Part shown: positions 23,156-31,315 of the stretch, one piece after another | Layout: each line of letters opens with the position of its first letter | How positions within the stretch are numbered: position 1 is the stretch's first letter | Assembly: GCF_002234575.2 (NCBI RefSeq) | Contig: NZ_CP022464.2 | Coordinates: 6,386,001 to 6,450,000 of the forward strand | Direction of reading: 5' to 3' | DNA: 64,000 nucleotides | Source: Enterocloster bolteae | GTDB taxonomy: Bacteria; Bacillota; Clostridia; Lachnospirales; Lachnospiraceae | Made by a program: the position numbers and the translations under genes | Notes under the pieces: generated by a model | The model's input: the letters and a program-made list of their open reading frames with translations, nothing else | What the model was told of the DNA's origin: nothing | Databases searched by the model: none

Positions 23156-25011
23156 AGTCGGTCATTTTTTGCGGACAGTTCAATACATGCCTGTCTGTTT
23201 CGCTCCCTGCTCCTAATTTTCGCTTCTGTCCCTCTAACCTTTCTTATCCTTTCCCTGCACTCTGGGCAATACTTCGATATTCCAGAGTTAGGAACGTATT
23301 CAATGCCGCATACTGTACAATTTTTAGGCTTTAACGCCGCCCACCGCTTTGTGGGTATGATATGTAATTCACCGACAAAGCCGATGAATTTATAATAAAT
23401 CTTGATTTCCTGCCGCACCGTTCCATCCGCAATCGTTTCACGTTCCGAAACAATTATCTTGTCTATGAGTGCGTTTATAATAGTTGCGTCCAATTCCTTA
23501 ATTCCTTGATAGTTGCGGATTAAGGAGAGGAAGTCACGGACACCCTGTGACTTTTCATAGCTTTCTGTAAGTGTTTCTGACACTTCCTTTAACCGTGCTT
23601 CGATTTCAAGCTGCTCTTTCTGGTATTTCCCCGACATCATCTCAAAATTCCGCTCGGTAATCCGCTCCATTACCTTATCTTCGTAAAGAGAAGAAAACAA
23701 TCTGTCCAGTTCCGCAAGGCGTTTGTTCAGCTTTCTTTGCTCCTTTTCCAGTGCCTTTGCCCTGCTGTGGTCTGTTTCCGTGAGCCGCTTTTCTATGGCT
23801 CTTACCGCCTTTTCATCATTGACTGCCATATCTGCAAATCGATTGATGTCGGCAAGCACGGCGTTGAACAAATCCCTTGCTTCTATGTTGTGTGCAGTAC
23901 ACACGCCATTTCCATTTCTGGCATAATTATTGCAGGAATACTGTACACAGTCGATAATATCGGGACGTTTCCTCCTGTGTACGCTCGTTGCCCGCAAAGC
24001 ATAACCGCAATCGGCACACTTAATTATGCCTGCAAAAATATTTTTAAATCCTCCCGCATTTTCTTCCCGCCTGCGGCTCGTCATAAGCCGTTGGACAGTA
24101 TCAAATTCCTCCTGCGTGACTATCCCCTCATGAGTATCGGGTATCACTTCCCATTCTTCGGGCAGCTTAGAAAGGCGTTTCCTGCTTTTCATGCTGGGGG
24201 AAATCCGTTTGTAGCCTGCAAGGTTTCCCGCATATATCGGACTTCTCAGAATGTTCCTTATACTATTTTCGCCCCATATATAGCGGTTTTCCTCGTTATC
24301 TTCAAAGTAGCGTTCAAAACCCGTTTCCCCTCGCTCCGCCGCATAAGCGGCAGGACGTAGGATATGCTGTTTATTGATGTGCTTGCGGATTTTAGGGATT
24401 CCGTATCCTTGTAAGGCAAGGTCAAATATCTCCCTTACTATATGGGCAACCTTGTCATCTATTAGCAGATGATTATGGTCTGCAGGGTCTTTGATATAAC
24501 CGTATGGTGCGGAAGTAGCCATATATTTCCCCTGCTGAAATCTTGCACGGAACGCTGATTTTATCTTGACTGATATGTCGGCGGCATACATCTCGTTTAG
24601 GATGTTGCGGAAAGGCGTGATGTCCATCGCTGATTTATTGAGCGTGTCCACACCGTCATTGACCGCTATATACCTCACGTTATGCTCTGGGAAAAAGACT
24701 TCCAGATACAGTCCGCAGTCAAGGTAATTCCTCCCCAGACGTGATAAATCTTTCGTGATAACGCAGTTTATCACCCCGCTTTCAATGTCCTTAATCATGT
24801 TCTGGAAACTTGGTCTTTGGAAATTTGTGCCAGAGTAACCGTCGTCCACATACGTTTTTGCTAAGTGCCATCCCTGCTTTTTTACATAATCCGTAAGGAT
24901 GGATTTCTGTGTCGCAATGCTCGCACTCTCGTTATCCGTGCCATCGTCCTTTGACAAGCGGCAGTACATGCCGACTTCGTAAACCTTATTCTCCGTTCTT
25001 ATTCCTGCCAT
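23080..25011 (-). CDS. Large serine recombinase, TnpX/TndX-like
   Basis: A 643-residue integrase/excisionase. The catalytic domain begins YEVGMYCRLSKDDG (nucleophile Ser19), with CVITKDLSRLGRNYLDCG and the recombinase domain PYGYIKDPADHNHLLIDD after it. A zinc ribbon (CADCGYALRA, then CNNYARNGNGVC) and a coiled coil follow, and a second zinc cluster (CTVCGIEY, CPECRER) is near the C terminus. Reading runs past the element end at 23155: the last ~24 residues (TSPSAKAVSSARATRIP...) are encoded by host helicase DNA. In the excised circle the frame would stop two codons after residue Arg618 (CTG ATG TAG). Confidence 0.9.
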   Translation of the reverse strand: MAGIRTENKVYEVGMYCRLSKDDGTDNESASIATQKSILTDYVKKQGWHLAKTYVDDGYSGTNFQRPSFQNMIKDIESGVINCVITKDLSRLGRNYLDCGLYLEVFFPEHNVRYIAVNDGVDTLNKSAMDITPFRNILNEMYAADISVKIKSAFRARFQQGKYMATSAPYGYIKDPADHNHLLIDDKVAHIVREIFDLALQGYGIPKIRKHINKQHILRPAAYAAERGETGFERYFEDNEENRYIWGENSIRNILRSPIYAGNLAGYKRISPSMKSRKRLSKLPEEWEVIPDTHEGIVTQEEFDTVQRLMTSRRREENAGGFKNIFAGIIKCADCGYALRATSVHRRKRPDIIDCVQYSCNNYARNGNGVCTAHNIEARDLFNAVLADINRFADMAVNDEKAVRAIEKRLTETDHSRAKALEKEQRKLNKRLAELDRLFSSLYEDKVMERITERNFEMMSGKYQKEQLEIEARLKEVSETLTESYEKSQGVRDFLSLIRNYQGIKELDATIINALIDKIIVSERETIADGTVRQEIKIYYKFIGFVGELHIIPTKRWAALKPKNCTVCGIEYVPNSGISKYCPECRERIRKVRGTEAKIRSRERNRQACIELSAKNDRLTSPSAKAVSSARATRIPLSMCTAM

Positions 25012-25065
25012 ACTGTAAAACCTCCGTATCTGTCCTATCTGTTTTCATGTCCCATTGCGTACATT

Positions 25066-25257
25066 CTAAGCGGACAGCCCCTCATTGTCGAAGGTGTCGC
25101 CCTCGGCAATCTTCTTCCGAATATCCTCGGAGATAATCGGGATAAATGCTTCTGTGACTGTCTGTGTGCCGACATATTCACGGCTGATTATCATCTGCAC
25201 TGGTGCTTTCGGCACGATACGCTTACTCTTTTTATCTGCTTTCTTATCCTCGCCCAT
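25066..25257 (-). CDS. Small basic protein of the mobilizable element
   Basis: A 63-residue protein from ATG 25257 with AAAGGAAG upstream. It starts MGEDKKADKKSKRIVPKAP and ends DIRKKIAEGDTFDNEGLSA. VGTQTVTEAFIPII is its hydrophobic core. Comparable small proteins often precede the recombinase gene in Firmicute elements and may act as excision helpers. That is inferred from position. No DNA-binding motif is plain. Confidence 0.55.
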   Translation of the reverse strand: MGEDKKADKKSKRIVPKAPVQMIISREYVGTQTVTEAFIPIISEDIRKKIAEGDTFDNEGLSA

Positions 25258-25327
25258 ACTTAAATCTTCCTTTCCAGACAGGGCAGGAGAACGTCTGGAA
25301 ATGCCCCGCCCTGTCAATCAGATACCA

Positions 25328-25558
25328 TCAATCCCCGCTGTTTAATTCTTTCTGTAATGCTTTAAGGAGTGCCGCCGCTTCAGCAGCGTTCAATGTGATA
25401 CCTTTTCCGCACTTCTCACGGTTCGGGGAAAAGCTGCGGATGTCATACTTCGGCTCTTTCCCATTCCATGAAATGAGATTGATTTCCTTTGTGTAGCCAC
25501 TGTCGCCCGTAGACAATACTGCGATTTCCTTTACGATTTCATACTGGATTTCTTTCAT
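25328..25558 (-). CDS. PC4/YdbC-like ssDNA-binding protein
   Basis: A 76-residue protein: MKEIQYEIVKEIAVLSTGDS, then YTKEINLISWNGKEPKYDIR, SFSPNREKCGKGITLNAAEA. These strands match YdbC of Lactococcus and the human PC4 fold: a four-stranded sheet that binds single-stranded DNA, including the W-N-G and K-Y-D-I-R contacts. It likely protects or unwinds DNA during transfer or replication of the element. It lies between the small gene and parB. Confidence 0.8.
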   Translation of the reverse strand: MKEIQYEIVKEIAVLSTGDSGYTKEINLISWNGKEPKYDIRSFSPNREKCGKGITLNAAEAAALLKALQKELNSGD

Positions 25559-25603
25559 TCTCTCTACCTCAACTCTCTGTATTTACTTCCCGAAAAAAGA
25601 AGA

Positions 25604-26458
25604 TTAGCGGCTGTCACGGTTGCGTTTCCTCTGCAACTCACGCTCTAACAGTTTGATGATGGTGTCCGCCATCTGCTTCGGCGTTGTGCCTTTCGGGAAA
25701 TATTTCTTTAACTTCTCCATACCGATTTTCACGGTTTCTTTCTGGTTTCCCTTTTCCTCCGTCATAATCGCAAATATCGTATCCATATCAAGCCGCCCGC
25801 TCTGGCTTAGGCTTTTCATACGCTGTGCCTGTGAGAGTGAGGGCGTTGCTTCTTCGCTCTCCATTGTGGCAAAGAGTTTTTCCTGCTCGTCTTTCTTCAA
25901 AAAGGACAGTTCCACCGCAGGCGTGAGGGCGATTCTCCCCTCATCCACCATCTGCAAAATCGGCGGTATCAGTTCCGTCAAGCGGATAAAACGCTGCACG
26001 GTCATCCTGCCCACGCCGAAGCCCTGTGCCACCTTGTCGTCCGTCCGCAACTTCGTCACAACTTGTGACGAGGTTAAGTCCGTGCGGAATCCCTGCCGCT
26101 TCATGGCTTCGGATTTCATCTTGTAGGCAAACGCCCGCTCCGATGGCAGGATATTTTCACGCTGTAAATTACTGTCTACAAGGGTAATGATGGCTCGGTC
26201 ACGGTCTAAGGGCAGGACAAAAGCGGGGATTGTGTTTATCCCTGCAAGTTCAGACGCACGGACACGCCGCTGTCCTGCAATTACTTCATAGCCGTTCCCG
26301 TCCTCTTTTGGGCGTGTGATTATCGGCGTGACAATGCCAAATTCCTTGATGCTTTCCGCTAACTCTGACAGCGTTTCATCCTCTGCCACATGAAACGGAT
26401 TGTCGGGAAACGGGTACAAATCTTTGGTCTTTAACACCTTAAAATCCTGTTTCTTCAT
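25604..26458 (-). CDS. ParB/RepB-family protein
   Basis: A 284-residue ParB-type protein. FKVLKTKDLYPFPDNPFHV and VIAGQRRVRASELAGINTIP are the ParB N-terminal nuclease/CTPase domain, with the conserved G-x-R-R-x-R. LQRENILPSERAFAYKMKSE and GFGVGRMTVQRFIRLTEL form the helix-turn-helix. A basic tail ends in RELQRKRNRDSR. No ParA is next to it, so it may serve DNA binding or plasmid-like maintenance of the excised circle, not classical partition. It is separated from mobV by seven bases. Confidence 0.85.
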   Translation of the reverse strand: MKKQDFKVLKTKDLYPFPDNPFHVAEDETLSELAESIKEFGIVTPIITRPKEDGNGYEVIAGQRRVRASELAGINTIPAFVLPLDRDRAIITLVDSNLQRENILPSERAFAYKMKSEAMKRQGFRTDLTSSQVVTKLRTDDKVAQGFGVGRMTVQRFIRLTELIPPILQMVDEGRIALTPAVELSFLKKDEQEKLFATMESEEATPSLSQAQRMKSLSQSGRLDMDTIFAIMTEEKGNQKETVKIGMEKLKKYFPKGTTPKQMADTIIKLLERELQRKRNRDSR

Positions 26459-26465
26459 TCACTTT

Positions 26466-27431
26466 TTACCTTTCTCTTGATTTGTTTCTGCCTGTTCTCT
26501 GTAATTCTTCCAACACTTCGGGCGGTATCTTTGACAGCAGCCGCCCCATCTGCTCGTTGGTTCTCTGCAACTCAAATATCTTCTGATTTGCTTTCTGTAC
26601 CTTTAGTTCCTGCTCGTACTTTTCATCACGCATACGCCCCGCATAGTCCGATTCCTGCCCGATTCTCTCTTTCAAACTGTCGATATACGTCTGCTGTTTC
26701 CCGATTTCTTTAGAGAATTTCTCCACGTCTGGCAGCCATGCGGAAAGTAAATCTAATGCTTTATCTCTTTTCTTTCCTGCATTAAAAGCATTGATGTCGG
26801 AGAGGGCAGACACGATTTCCGCATACTGTTTATCAAGCCTGCCGCCTAGTTTATAGAGCCATGTGGGGATGTGTTTCCGCTTTGTTTCCATTGAGGACTG
26901 ACCCCGTTCAAGCTGATTCCACCGTGAGGACATCCGCTCATGGTAGGCGGTCTGCCACTCGGATAATGATTTCTGGTTGCCTAAAATAGACTTCGCTGAC
27001 AGCTTGTTGTCTGGCGTAATCGGCACAAAGCAGAGGTGCATATGCGGCGTTTTCTCGTCCATGTGTACGACTGCGGAGAGGATATTTTTCTCCCCGACAC
27101 GCTCCGAAATGAAGTCCAGAGCCATCGTAAAATACGCTTTCTGTTCCTCTGGCGGCAGGCTGTTCATAAATTCTGGTGAAGCCGTGATGAGCGTTTCCAC
27201 CATCATTACGCTGTCTTTCCTCGTCCTGCACCCCGCTTCGGCTACCATGTGGTTAATCTCTTTCTTGTAGGTGTAGCGTGGCGGTTTTACAAGGTGATAG
27301 TTATTTTTAGAGCGTTCCATGTCGATATCTGGATTACTTTTGTAGGCTTCTTTCTTCCGCTCGTTGTGGCGTTCGCAAGCCGCAACGCCGCCCGCTTTGC
27401 GTTTCTGGAAACGCAGGATTGCATAGGGCAT
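26466..27431 (-). CDS. mobV: MobV/Pre-family relaxase
   Basis: A 321-residue MobV relaxase starting MPYAILRFQKRKAGGVAACE. The three Mob motifs are visible: HNERKKEAYKSNPDIDMERS (motif I), VVHMDEKTPHMHLCFVPITP (motif III, His cluster HxDExxPHxH) and YKKEINHMVAEAG between them. The C terminus is a coiled coil. The protein nicks the oriT of the pMV158 family, and a matching site lies at 27727-27736, 300 bases upstream on the transcript side. It allows mobilization by a helper conjugation system, such as the host ICE. Confidence 0.9.
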   Translation of the reverse strand: MPYAILRFQKRKAGGVAACERHNERKKEAYKSNPDIDMERSKNNYHLVKPPRYTYKKEINHMVAEAGCRTRKDSVMMVETLITASPEFMNSLPPEEQKAYFTMALDFISERVGEKNILSAVVHMDEKTPHMHLCFVPITPDNKLSAKSILGNQKSLSEWQTAYHERMSSRWNQLERGQSSMETKRKHIPTWLYKLGGRLDKQYAEIVSALSDINAFNAGKKRDKALDLLSAWLPDVEKFSKEIGKQQTYIDSLKERIGQESDYAGRMRDEKYEQELKVQKANQKIFELQRTNEQMGRLLSKIPPEVLEELQRTGRNKSRER

Positions 27432-27471
27432 AATTCATCATCTTCCTTTCTTCGGCGGGTAATCTTCTAAA

Positions 27472-28111
27472 GGGTGACGGTTGGTGACGGTGATGACGGT
27501 TGTTTTGGGATACCCTCTGCCGACTGCCGCAACTGTCACCCTTATCCCCTGCATGACGGTCATGTCGATGATGACGGTGTTTTTGGGATACCCCCCTCGC
27601 AAAAGCCGTCACCGTCATGCCGCCATTCTTTTATCCGAAGCCGCAAGGCGCAGGATAGCAGGGCGCAGCCCTGCCATAAGGGAGTCCAGAGGGAACGTCT
27701 GGCACACGACTTTGCAGGGCAAAGTGTAGTGTGTTACACCCTGTAAACGCAGTCGGAAAAATCAGATGGATTTTTCTGACCGCAGGGGTGGTTTTACACG
27801 CCCGAAAAGGGCGGGTGAATCCCACGCCTGCATTTGCGTTTGCGGGGTGTTCTCCCGTAGGGTGACAGTTGCGGGGTATCCCAAAATAACCGTCACCACC
27901 GTCACCAACTGTCACCCGCAGGGCTGAACTGACGATTTTACATACATTCCGCATGACTGTGACAGTAACAGGGGTATCCCCAAAACACCGTCATAACCGA
28001 CATGACCGTCACACATGGGGCAGAGCCGCCGATTTTACATAGGCTTACATGTCGGTGACGGCGGCAGGGGGTATCCCAGAAACACCGTCATCATCGACAT
28101 GACCGTCACTG
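27472..28111. repeat. Five-copy repeat cluster in two orientations
   Basis: A ~45-base unit (TGACGGT...GATGACGGT, G/T-run, GGGATACCC) occurs twice forward (27472-27516, 27552-27597) and three times reversed (27873-27917, 27971-28015, 28068-28111). A 16-base arm CCGCAACTGTCACCCT (27527-27542) has a perfect reverse copy at 27859-27874. The reversed copy nearest repA encodes the last codons of that protein. Oppositely set blocks around the oriT could fold into a large cruciform or bind RepA. They are not CRISPR because the spacing and orientation differ. Confidence 0.8.
27715..27745 (+). other. oriT: oriT of pMV158/MobV type
   Basis: The plus strand reads AAAGTGTAGTGTGTTACACC (27721-27740). The core TAGTGTG/TTA (27727-27736) is identical to the known nick region of pMV158-family plasmids, and GTGTA/TTACAC arms flank it as a small hairpin. 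It lies between the mobV gene and the repeat blocks. Identity of the core is seen. Activity is inferred from the relaxase family. Confidence 0.75.
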
Positions 28112-29085
28112 TCTGTTCCCTCCTGCATTACAAGTGAAATTATCCGCCCGCTGCTCCTGCGGCTGAAACCATAGCGGATATGGTTCTCTTGGAGAAAGTC
28201 AAGGCGGTATTCGTTCATCCATTTCGTCAAGACATTTGCCGCCGTTTCCGTTTCGCCCAGAGCATCCAACAGTTCCGTGGCCGTGCCTGTCCATTCTTCC
28301 TTATCCCTCATAAAATCCACTAACCGAAAAAGAATGTCTGGTATCGCTTCTTTCGCAAGCTGCTCCTGCGTTTTCCTCTCCACCAGTTCCCAACTGCAAT
28401 CACGGAAACGGAGCGTGTATTCCTGATAGGGCGTGTCCCTGCCCGTCACATACAGCTTGGCGGTGTCTGACGCACGTTTCTCCTTTTCCAGAACAAAGGT
28501 AGCGTCCGCACTCCCCGTTAAGCCTGTCGTCCCAGATACTTTGTTGAATACATCGCTGTCATTCTGCTTTCGGATGTGGTGTACGACAATAACTGCCAAT
28601 GAGTGCCTGTCGGCAAAGTCTTTGATAAGGGAAATGTCCCCATAGTCGCTTGCATAGGCGTTGTCTTTTGAAGCTGTACGGACTTTCTGCAAAGTGTCAA
28701 TGACAATGAGCCTGCTGTCTGAGTAGTCTTTCAGATAATCCTCAAGCTGCACGATAAGACCGTCTGACAGCTTGCAGCTTGCCACGGCAAAATGAAGCCG
28801 CCCGCTTGCTTCGTCCGTCAAGCGGAACAGCCTGTCCTGTATGCGGCAGAACGTGTCCTCAAGGCAGAGGTAAAGCACATCGCCCTCCATTGTCGGCATA
28901 TCCCACAAGGGAAGTCCCTGCGACACGCATAGGCATAGCTTCAGCATGAGCCAGCTCTTGCCTATCTTCTGTGAGCCGCAGAACAGCGATAAACCTGTCG
29001 GAATAAGGCTGTCCACCACAAAGGACGGTTTCTCAAGCGGCTCATAAAGGAGCGTTTCTGCGTTGACTGTCTGTAACTTCTGCAT
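28045..29085 (-). CDS. RepA-like AAA/RecA-fold helicase
   Basis: A 346-residue ATPase. GLSLFCGSQKIGKSWLMLKL is the Walker A loop, DVLYLCLEDTFCRIQDRLFR and SRLIVIDTLQKVR the Walker B strand, and LAVIVVHHIRKQND the sensor. These place it with RepA-type hexameric helicases (AAA_25 family) used by plasmids and mobilizable elements to replicate the excised circle. The C-terminal ~80 residues are a winged-helix-like domain. The last ~25 residues (DGHVDDDGVSGIPP) are encoded by the repeat described at 28068-28111. AAAGGAGG precedes the ATG. Confidence 0.85.
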   Translation of the reverse strand: MQKLQTVNAETLLYEPLEKPSFVVDSLIPTGLSLFCGSQKIGKSWLMLKLCLCVSQGLPLWDMPTMEGDVLYLCLEDTFCRIQDRLFRLTDEASGRLHFAVASCKLSDGLIVQLEDYLKDYSDSRLIVIDTLQKVRTASKDNAYASDYGDISLIKDFADRHSLAVIVVHHIRKQNDSDVFNKVSGTTGLTGSADATFVLEKEKRASDTAKLYVTGRDTPYQEYTLRFRDCSWELVERKTQEQLAKEAIPDILFRLVDFMRDKEEWTGTATELLDALGETETAANVLTKWMNEYRLDFLQENHIRYGFSRRSSGRIISLVMQEGTDSDGHVDDDGVSGIPPAAVTDM

Positions 29086-29242
29086 GGCTTTCCTCCTTTC
29101 GGGCGGTGTCTTTGTTTTCGTTGCACATAGGCGTTGACCTCCTTAAAAATAGATTTACTCCCATGAAAAAAATGAGAGTATGTAATGCCGCCAATCCCGT
29201 ACAAATAAAAAACAGATTTCTTTTTCGGGCGGTATCGGTCAC
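29042..29242 (-). CDS. Possible small membrane peptide
   Basis: A frame opens at GTG 29242, overlapping the stop of the sigma-like gene, and gives VTDTARKRNLFFICTGLAAL, then a hydrophobic stretch HTLIFFMGVNLFL and a polar tail. It overlaps the start of repA by 44 bases. AAGGAGG also precedes an in-frame ATG at 29128, giving a 28-residue peptide. Coupled translation is plausible, but the coding signal is weak. It may be only a leader for repA. Confidence 0.35.
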   Translation of the reverse strand: MTDTARKRNLFFICTGLAALHTLIFFMGVNLFLRRSTPMCNENKDTARKEESHAEVTDSQRRNAPL

Positions 29243-29712
29243 GGTTGGAGATACTTTTTCATTTCCGCCTTTACTTTCTCCTTTGCGATGGCAACGGATT
29301 TCTGTATTGCCGAAGCGGTGCAATGCTCCATAGCGGCGATTTGGTAAAAATTGAACTCATACTCGTAGTAGAGCAGGAAACGCCGCCTTTGTATCTCTGG
29401 CAGGCTCCCAACCGCCTTACAGAGCGTTTCATTCCGTTCTTCTTCAATCATGCGTTCATCAAGGCTCTTAGGCACACGCAACGCCCGTCTGTAAAGGGTT
29501 TCGTCCCATACCTCGTTAAACTCCCTGTGCCGCTCGTCCCATTGGAGAAGATTCCTGTTCCTGCGTTCCATCTGCCGAAACTCCATAAAGAACTGTTCCG
29601 ACACTTCCAACTCGTGGGATTTGCCCTGCCCGTCCTTAAAGCTGATAAAATACCTTGTGCCGCTTTCCGTGGATTCCTCCCGAAGCGTGTATGCTTTAAC
29701 CCTGTATGCCAT
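29239..29712 (-). CDS. Sigma-70-like region 4 protein
   Basis: A 157-residue protein. The N-terminal half (RVKAYTLREESTESGTRYFI, then KDGQGKSHELEVSEQFFMEF) is a small beta domain. The C-terminal part (EERNETLCKAVGSLPEIQRR, then RFLLYYEYEFNFYQIAAMEH, CTASAIQKSVAIAKEKVKAE) is a sigma region 4 helix-turn-helix. It has no region 2, so it is a regulator or a partial sigma factor like those of Tn916-type elements. GGCAGGAGG precedes the ATG. Confidence 0.75.
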   Translation of the reverse strand: MAYRVKAYTLREESTESGTRYFISFKDGQGKSHELEVSEQFFMEFRQMERRNRNLLQWDERHREFNEVWDETLYRRALRVPKSLDERMIEEERNETLCKAVGSLPEIQRRRFLLYYEYEFNFYQIAAMEHCTASAIQKSVAIAKEKVKAEMKKYLQP

Positions 29713-29795
29713 CCCTCTGTCCTCCTGCCAAAAATAAGCGGGGAGATTCCGCTCCCCACCCAGTAGCCCGCAGAATAATGGGATGTATTAGACGC

Positions 29796-30221
29796 TTATA
29801 AAATTTTCCGCAACTTCTTCCGCAGATGGTCTAACCTCGCATAGATGGCACCAGTCGTCAAATGCACAAGCGGGGCAATCTCCTTTGTGGAATACCCCTG
29901 CATTTTCAGCAGGACGATTTTCAAGGTACGCCCGTCTACTGCCACTAACACTTGATAAAGGTTTTCGCTCTCAATCTCGTCCAGTAACTCCGCAACCGTA
30001 CCCACTTCCGCCTGCCGCTCCCTGTCTGCCATGTCCTCAAGGTATTCCGCAACGTCATTCGTCCATCGGTAAAACCGCCTGTTGGAATTGAAGTCTGCCC
30101 TGTCCGCTATTCGTATCTGCTCAATGGTCGCTTCATCAACGCCGCACTCACGCATCAGCTTTTCCTCCGCTTCTTTCCAGATACGCCATTTCCTGTCCTC
30201 CCGTCCGTGGTTGTATGCCAT
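29796..30221 (-). CDS. Sigma-like helix-turn-helix regulator
   Basis: A 141-residue protein: HGREDRKWRIWKEAEEKLMR, GVDEATIEQIRIADRADFNS, then the region 4-like end LKIVLLKMQGYSTKEIAPLV followed by HLTTGAIYARLDHLRKKL. The end is a classic two-helix DNA reader used in sigma-70/LuxR folds. It probably regulates the element's genes. It is set off from the upstream sigma gene by a terminator at 30265-30302. TTGGAGG precedes the ATG. Confidence 0.7.
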   Translation of the reverse strand: MAYNHGREDRKWRIWKEAEEKLMRECGVDEATIEQIRIADRADFNSNRRFYRWTNDVAEYLEDMADRERQAEVGTVAELLDEIESENLYQVLVAVDGRTLKIVLLKMQGYSTKEIAPLVHLTTGAIYARLDHLRKKLRKIL

Positions 30222-30264
30222 TTTTTATTTCCTCCAATCAGAATTGATTGAGAGGGCAGAGAAA

Positions 30265-30302
30265 AGCCCCCTCATTTTCCCAAAGGAAAAAACAAGGGGG
30301 CT
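30265..30302 (-). terminator. Terminator between two sigma-like genes
   Basis: AGCCCCCT (30302-30295) and AGGGGGCT (30272-30265 on the minus reading) form an eight-pair stem followed by TTTTCT. On the minus strand it follows the 30317-30826 gene. Confidence 0.7.
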
Positions 30303-30316
30303 GAACGCCTTAAATT

Positions 30317-30826
30317 TTAACTTTCTATTATCTTTCTTAGTTTTATTAGGATTCTGGCTTTGCGTTTGTTCACAACGCTCTGGGTTATGCCGAACCTCGC
30401 CCCGACTTCACGCTCGGAAAGTCCGTCAAAAAAGATGGCATGAATCAATGCCTGTTCACTATCCGACAGCAAAGGCAGGGCGGCTTTCAGCCTGTCCACC
30501 ATGACCGCATTGACAACGGTTTCCGCAATGTCCGCCGCTTCATCAGCGATAAAGTCTAAAGGATTCCCCTCGCTGTCCGTAAATCCATCCAGAGAAAGCA
30601 GGCTGTTCTTCGTATCTAATTTTTGCAGATAACGCCACCGTTCCTTGTCACGGTAGAAGTCCGTGTATTGCTCCCTCACAACTTCAAGCAGACAGCCTTG
30701 AACTGGGATAAACAGCTTGTCCATATAAGTCTGGTCGGATTCTCTGCGGCAACAAAAATCCGTGTAGGACAGTTCCACGTATCTGCCCCTTTCCTTGATA
30801 TATACTTTTCTTGGTGCGTATTTCAC
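30317..30826 (-). CDS. Sigma-70 family factor
   Basis: A 169-residue protein, start GTG 30826 after GGGAGGACAA. MKYAPRKVYIKERGRYVELS leads, then TDFCCRRESDQTYMDKLFIP. The C terminus (MVDRLKAALPLLSDSEQALI, then HAIFFDGLSEREVGARFG, ITQSVVNKRKARILIKLRKI) is a good region 4. It is the third sigma-like gene of this element and the first on the transcript after tet(O). It likely controls transfer or recombinase genes downstream. Confidence 0.75.
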   Translation of the reverse strand: MKYAPRKVYIKERGRYVELSYTDFCCRRESDQTYMDKLFIPVQGCLLEVVREQYTDFYRDKERWRYLQKLDTKNSLLSLDGFTDSEGNPLDFIADEAADIAETVVNAVMVDRLKAALPLLSDSEQALIHAIFFDGLSEREVGARFGITQSVVNKRKARILIKLRKIIES

Positions 30827-30939
30827 CGTATTGTCCTCCCATCTGAATTTTTGAAATGCTTAAAATCCAGATGGAGAGGCGGCGAACGACACCTAACACC
30901 ACTAATAGCCCTGCGGCACTTTCCAACAAAAATCGACAA

Positions 30940-30975
30940 AAGAAAAACCGCAAAGGCTCTGTGACCTTTACGGTT
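30940..30975 (-). terminator. Rho-independent terminator before sigma gene
   Basis: AACCGTAAAGG (30975-30965) pairs with CCTTTGCGGTT (30956-30946) and is followed by TTTCTTTTG on the minus strand. It stands ~110 bases before the sigma gene start and could act as a leader terminator. Confidence 0.65.
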
Positions 30976-31146
30976 ATAGGAAATAGTAATTCTATTGTAT
31001 GGAGATTGTACTTCTACTTTCAAGGCAGGAAGTACCGTTGCATAGGCAGAAATTTTTTTAACTGGTTTCCTGCCGTTCTCTGATATGCTATGTATTGATA
31101 AATTTTACTTCGTATGAGCAGATGAATAACCGCCCGAAAAAAGAAC

Positions 31147-31188
31147 ATAAAAAAATCCCTCCAAATTTAAAAACAAATTCAGAGGGTA
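31147..31188 (-). terminator. Rho-independent terminator
   Basis: ACCCTC (31187-31182 region) pairs with GAGGGA and is extended by AATTTG/AAATT inner pairs, followed by TTTTTTTATG on the minus strand. It is the second of three terminators in a row after tet(O). Confidence 0.6.
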
Positions 31189-31263
31189 ATTTAGGGTATA
31201 ACAAAATAACCCACCCGAATATCGTTTTTTTATTTGGTGAGTTTGTTCTTTCAAATACGAAAC

Positions 31264-31310
31264 AAAAAGAGCCGATGATTCGTGAATTGTTCCACAATTT
31301 CATCGGCTCT
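31264..31310 (-). terminator. Terminator of tet(O)-KTR transcript
   Basis: AGAGCCGATGA (31310-31300) pairs perfectly with TCATCGGCTCT (31278-31268), with an inner AAATTGT/ACAATTC arm, then TTTTTG. It lies six bases after the KTR stop. Confidence 0.8.
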
Positions 31311-31315
31311 GCGTC

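Noticed and set aside
22151..23395. A 414-codon plus-strand frame over helicase and recombinase ends
   Set aside because: It crosses the element border and has no recognisable text. Both sides are explained by minus-strand genes.
27472..28111. Possible CRISPR array
   Set aside because: Repeats are in both orientations, vary in sequence and are not evenly spaced, and no cas gene is near.
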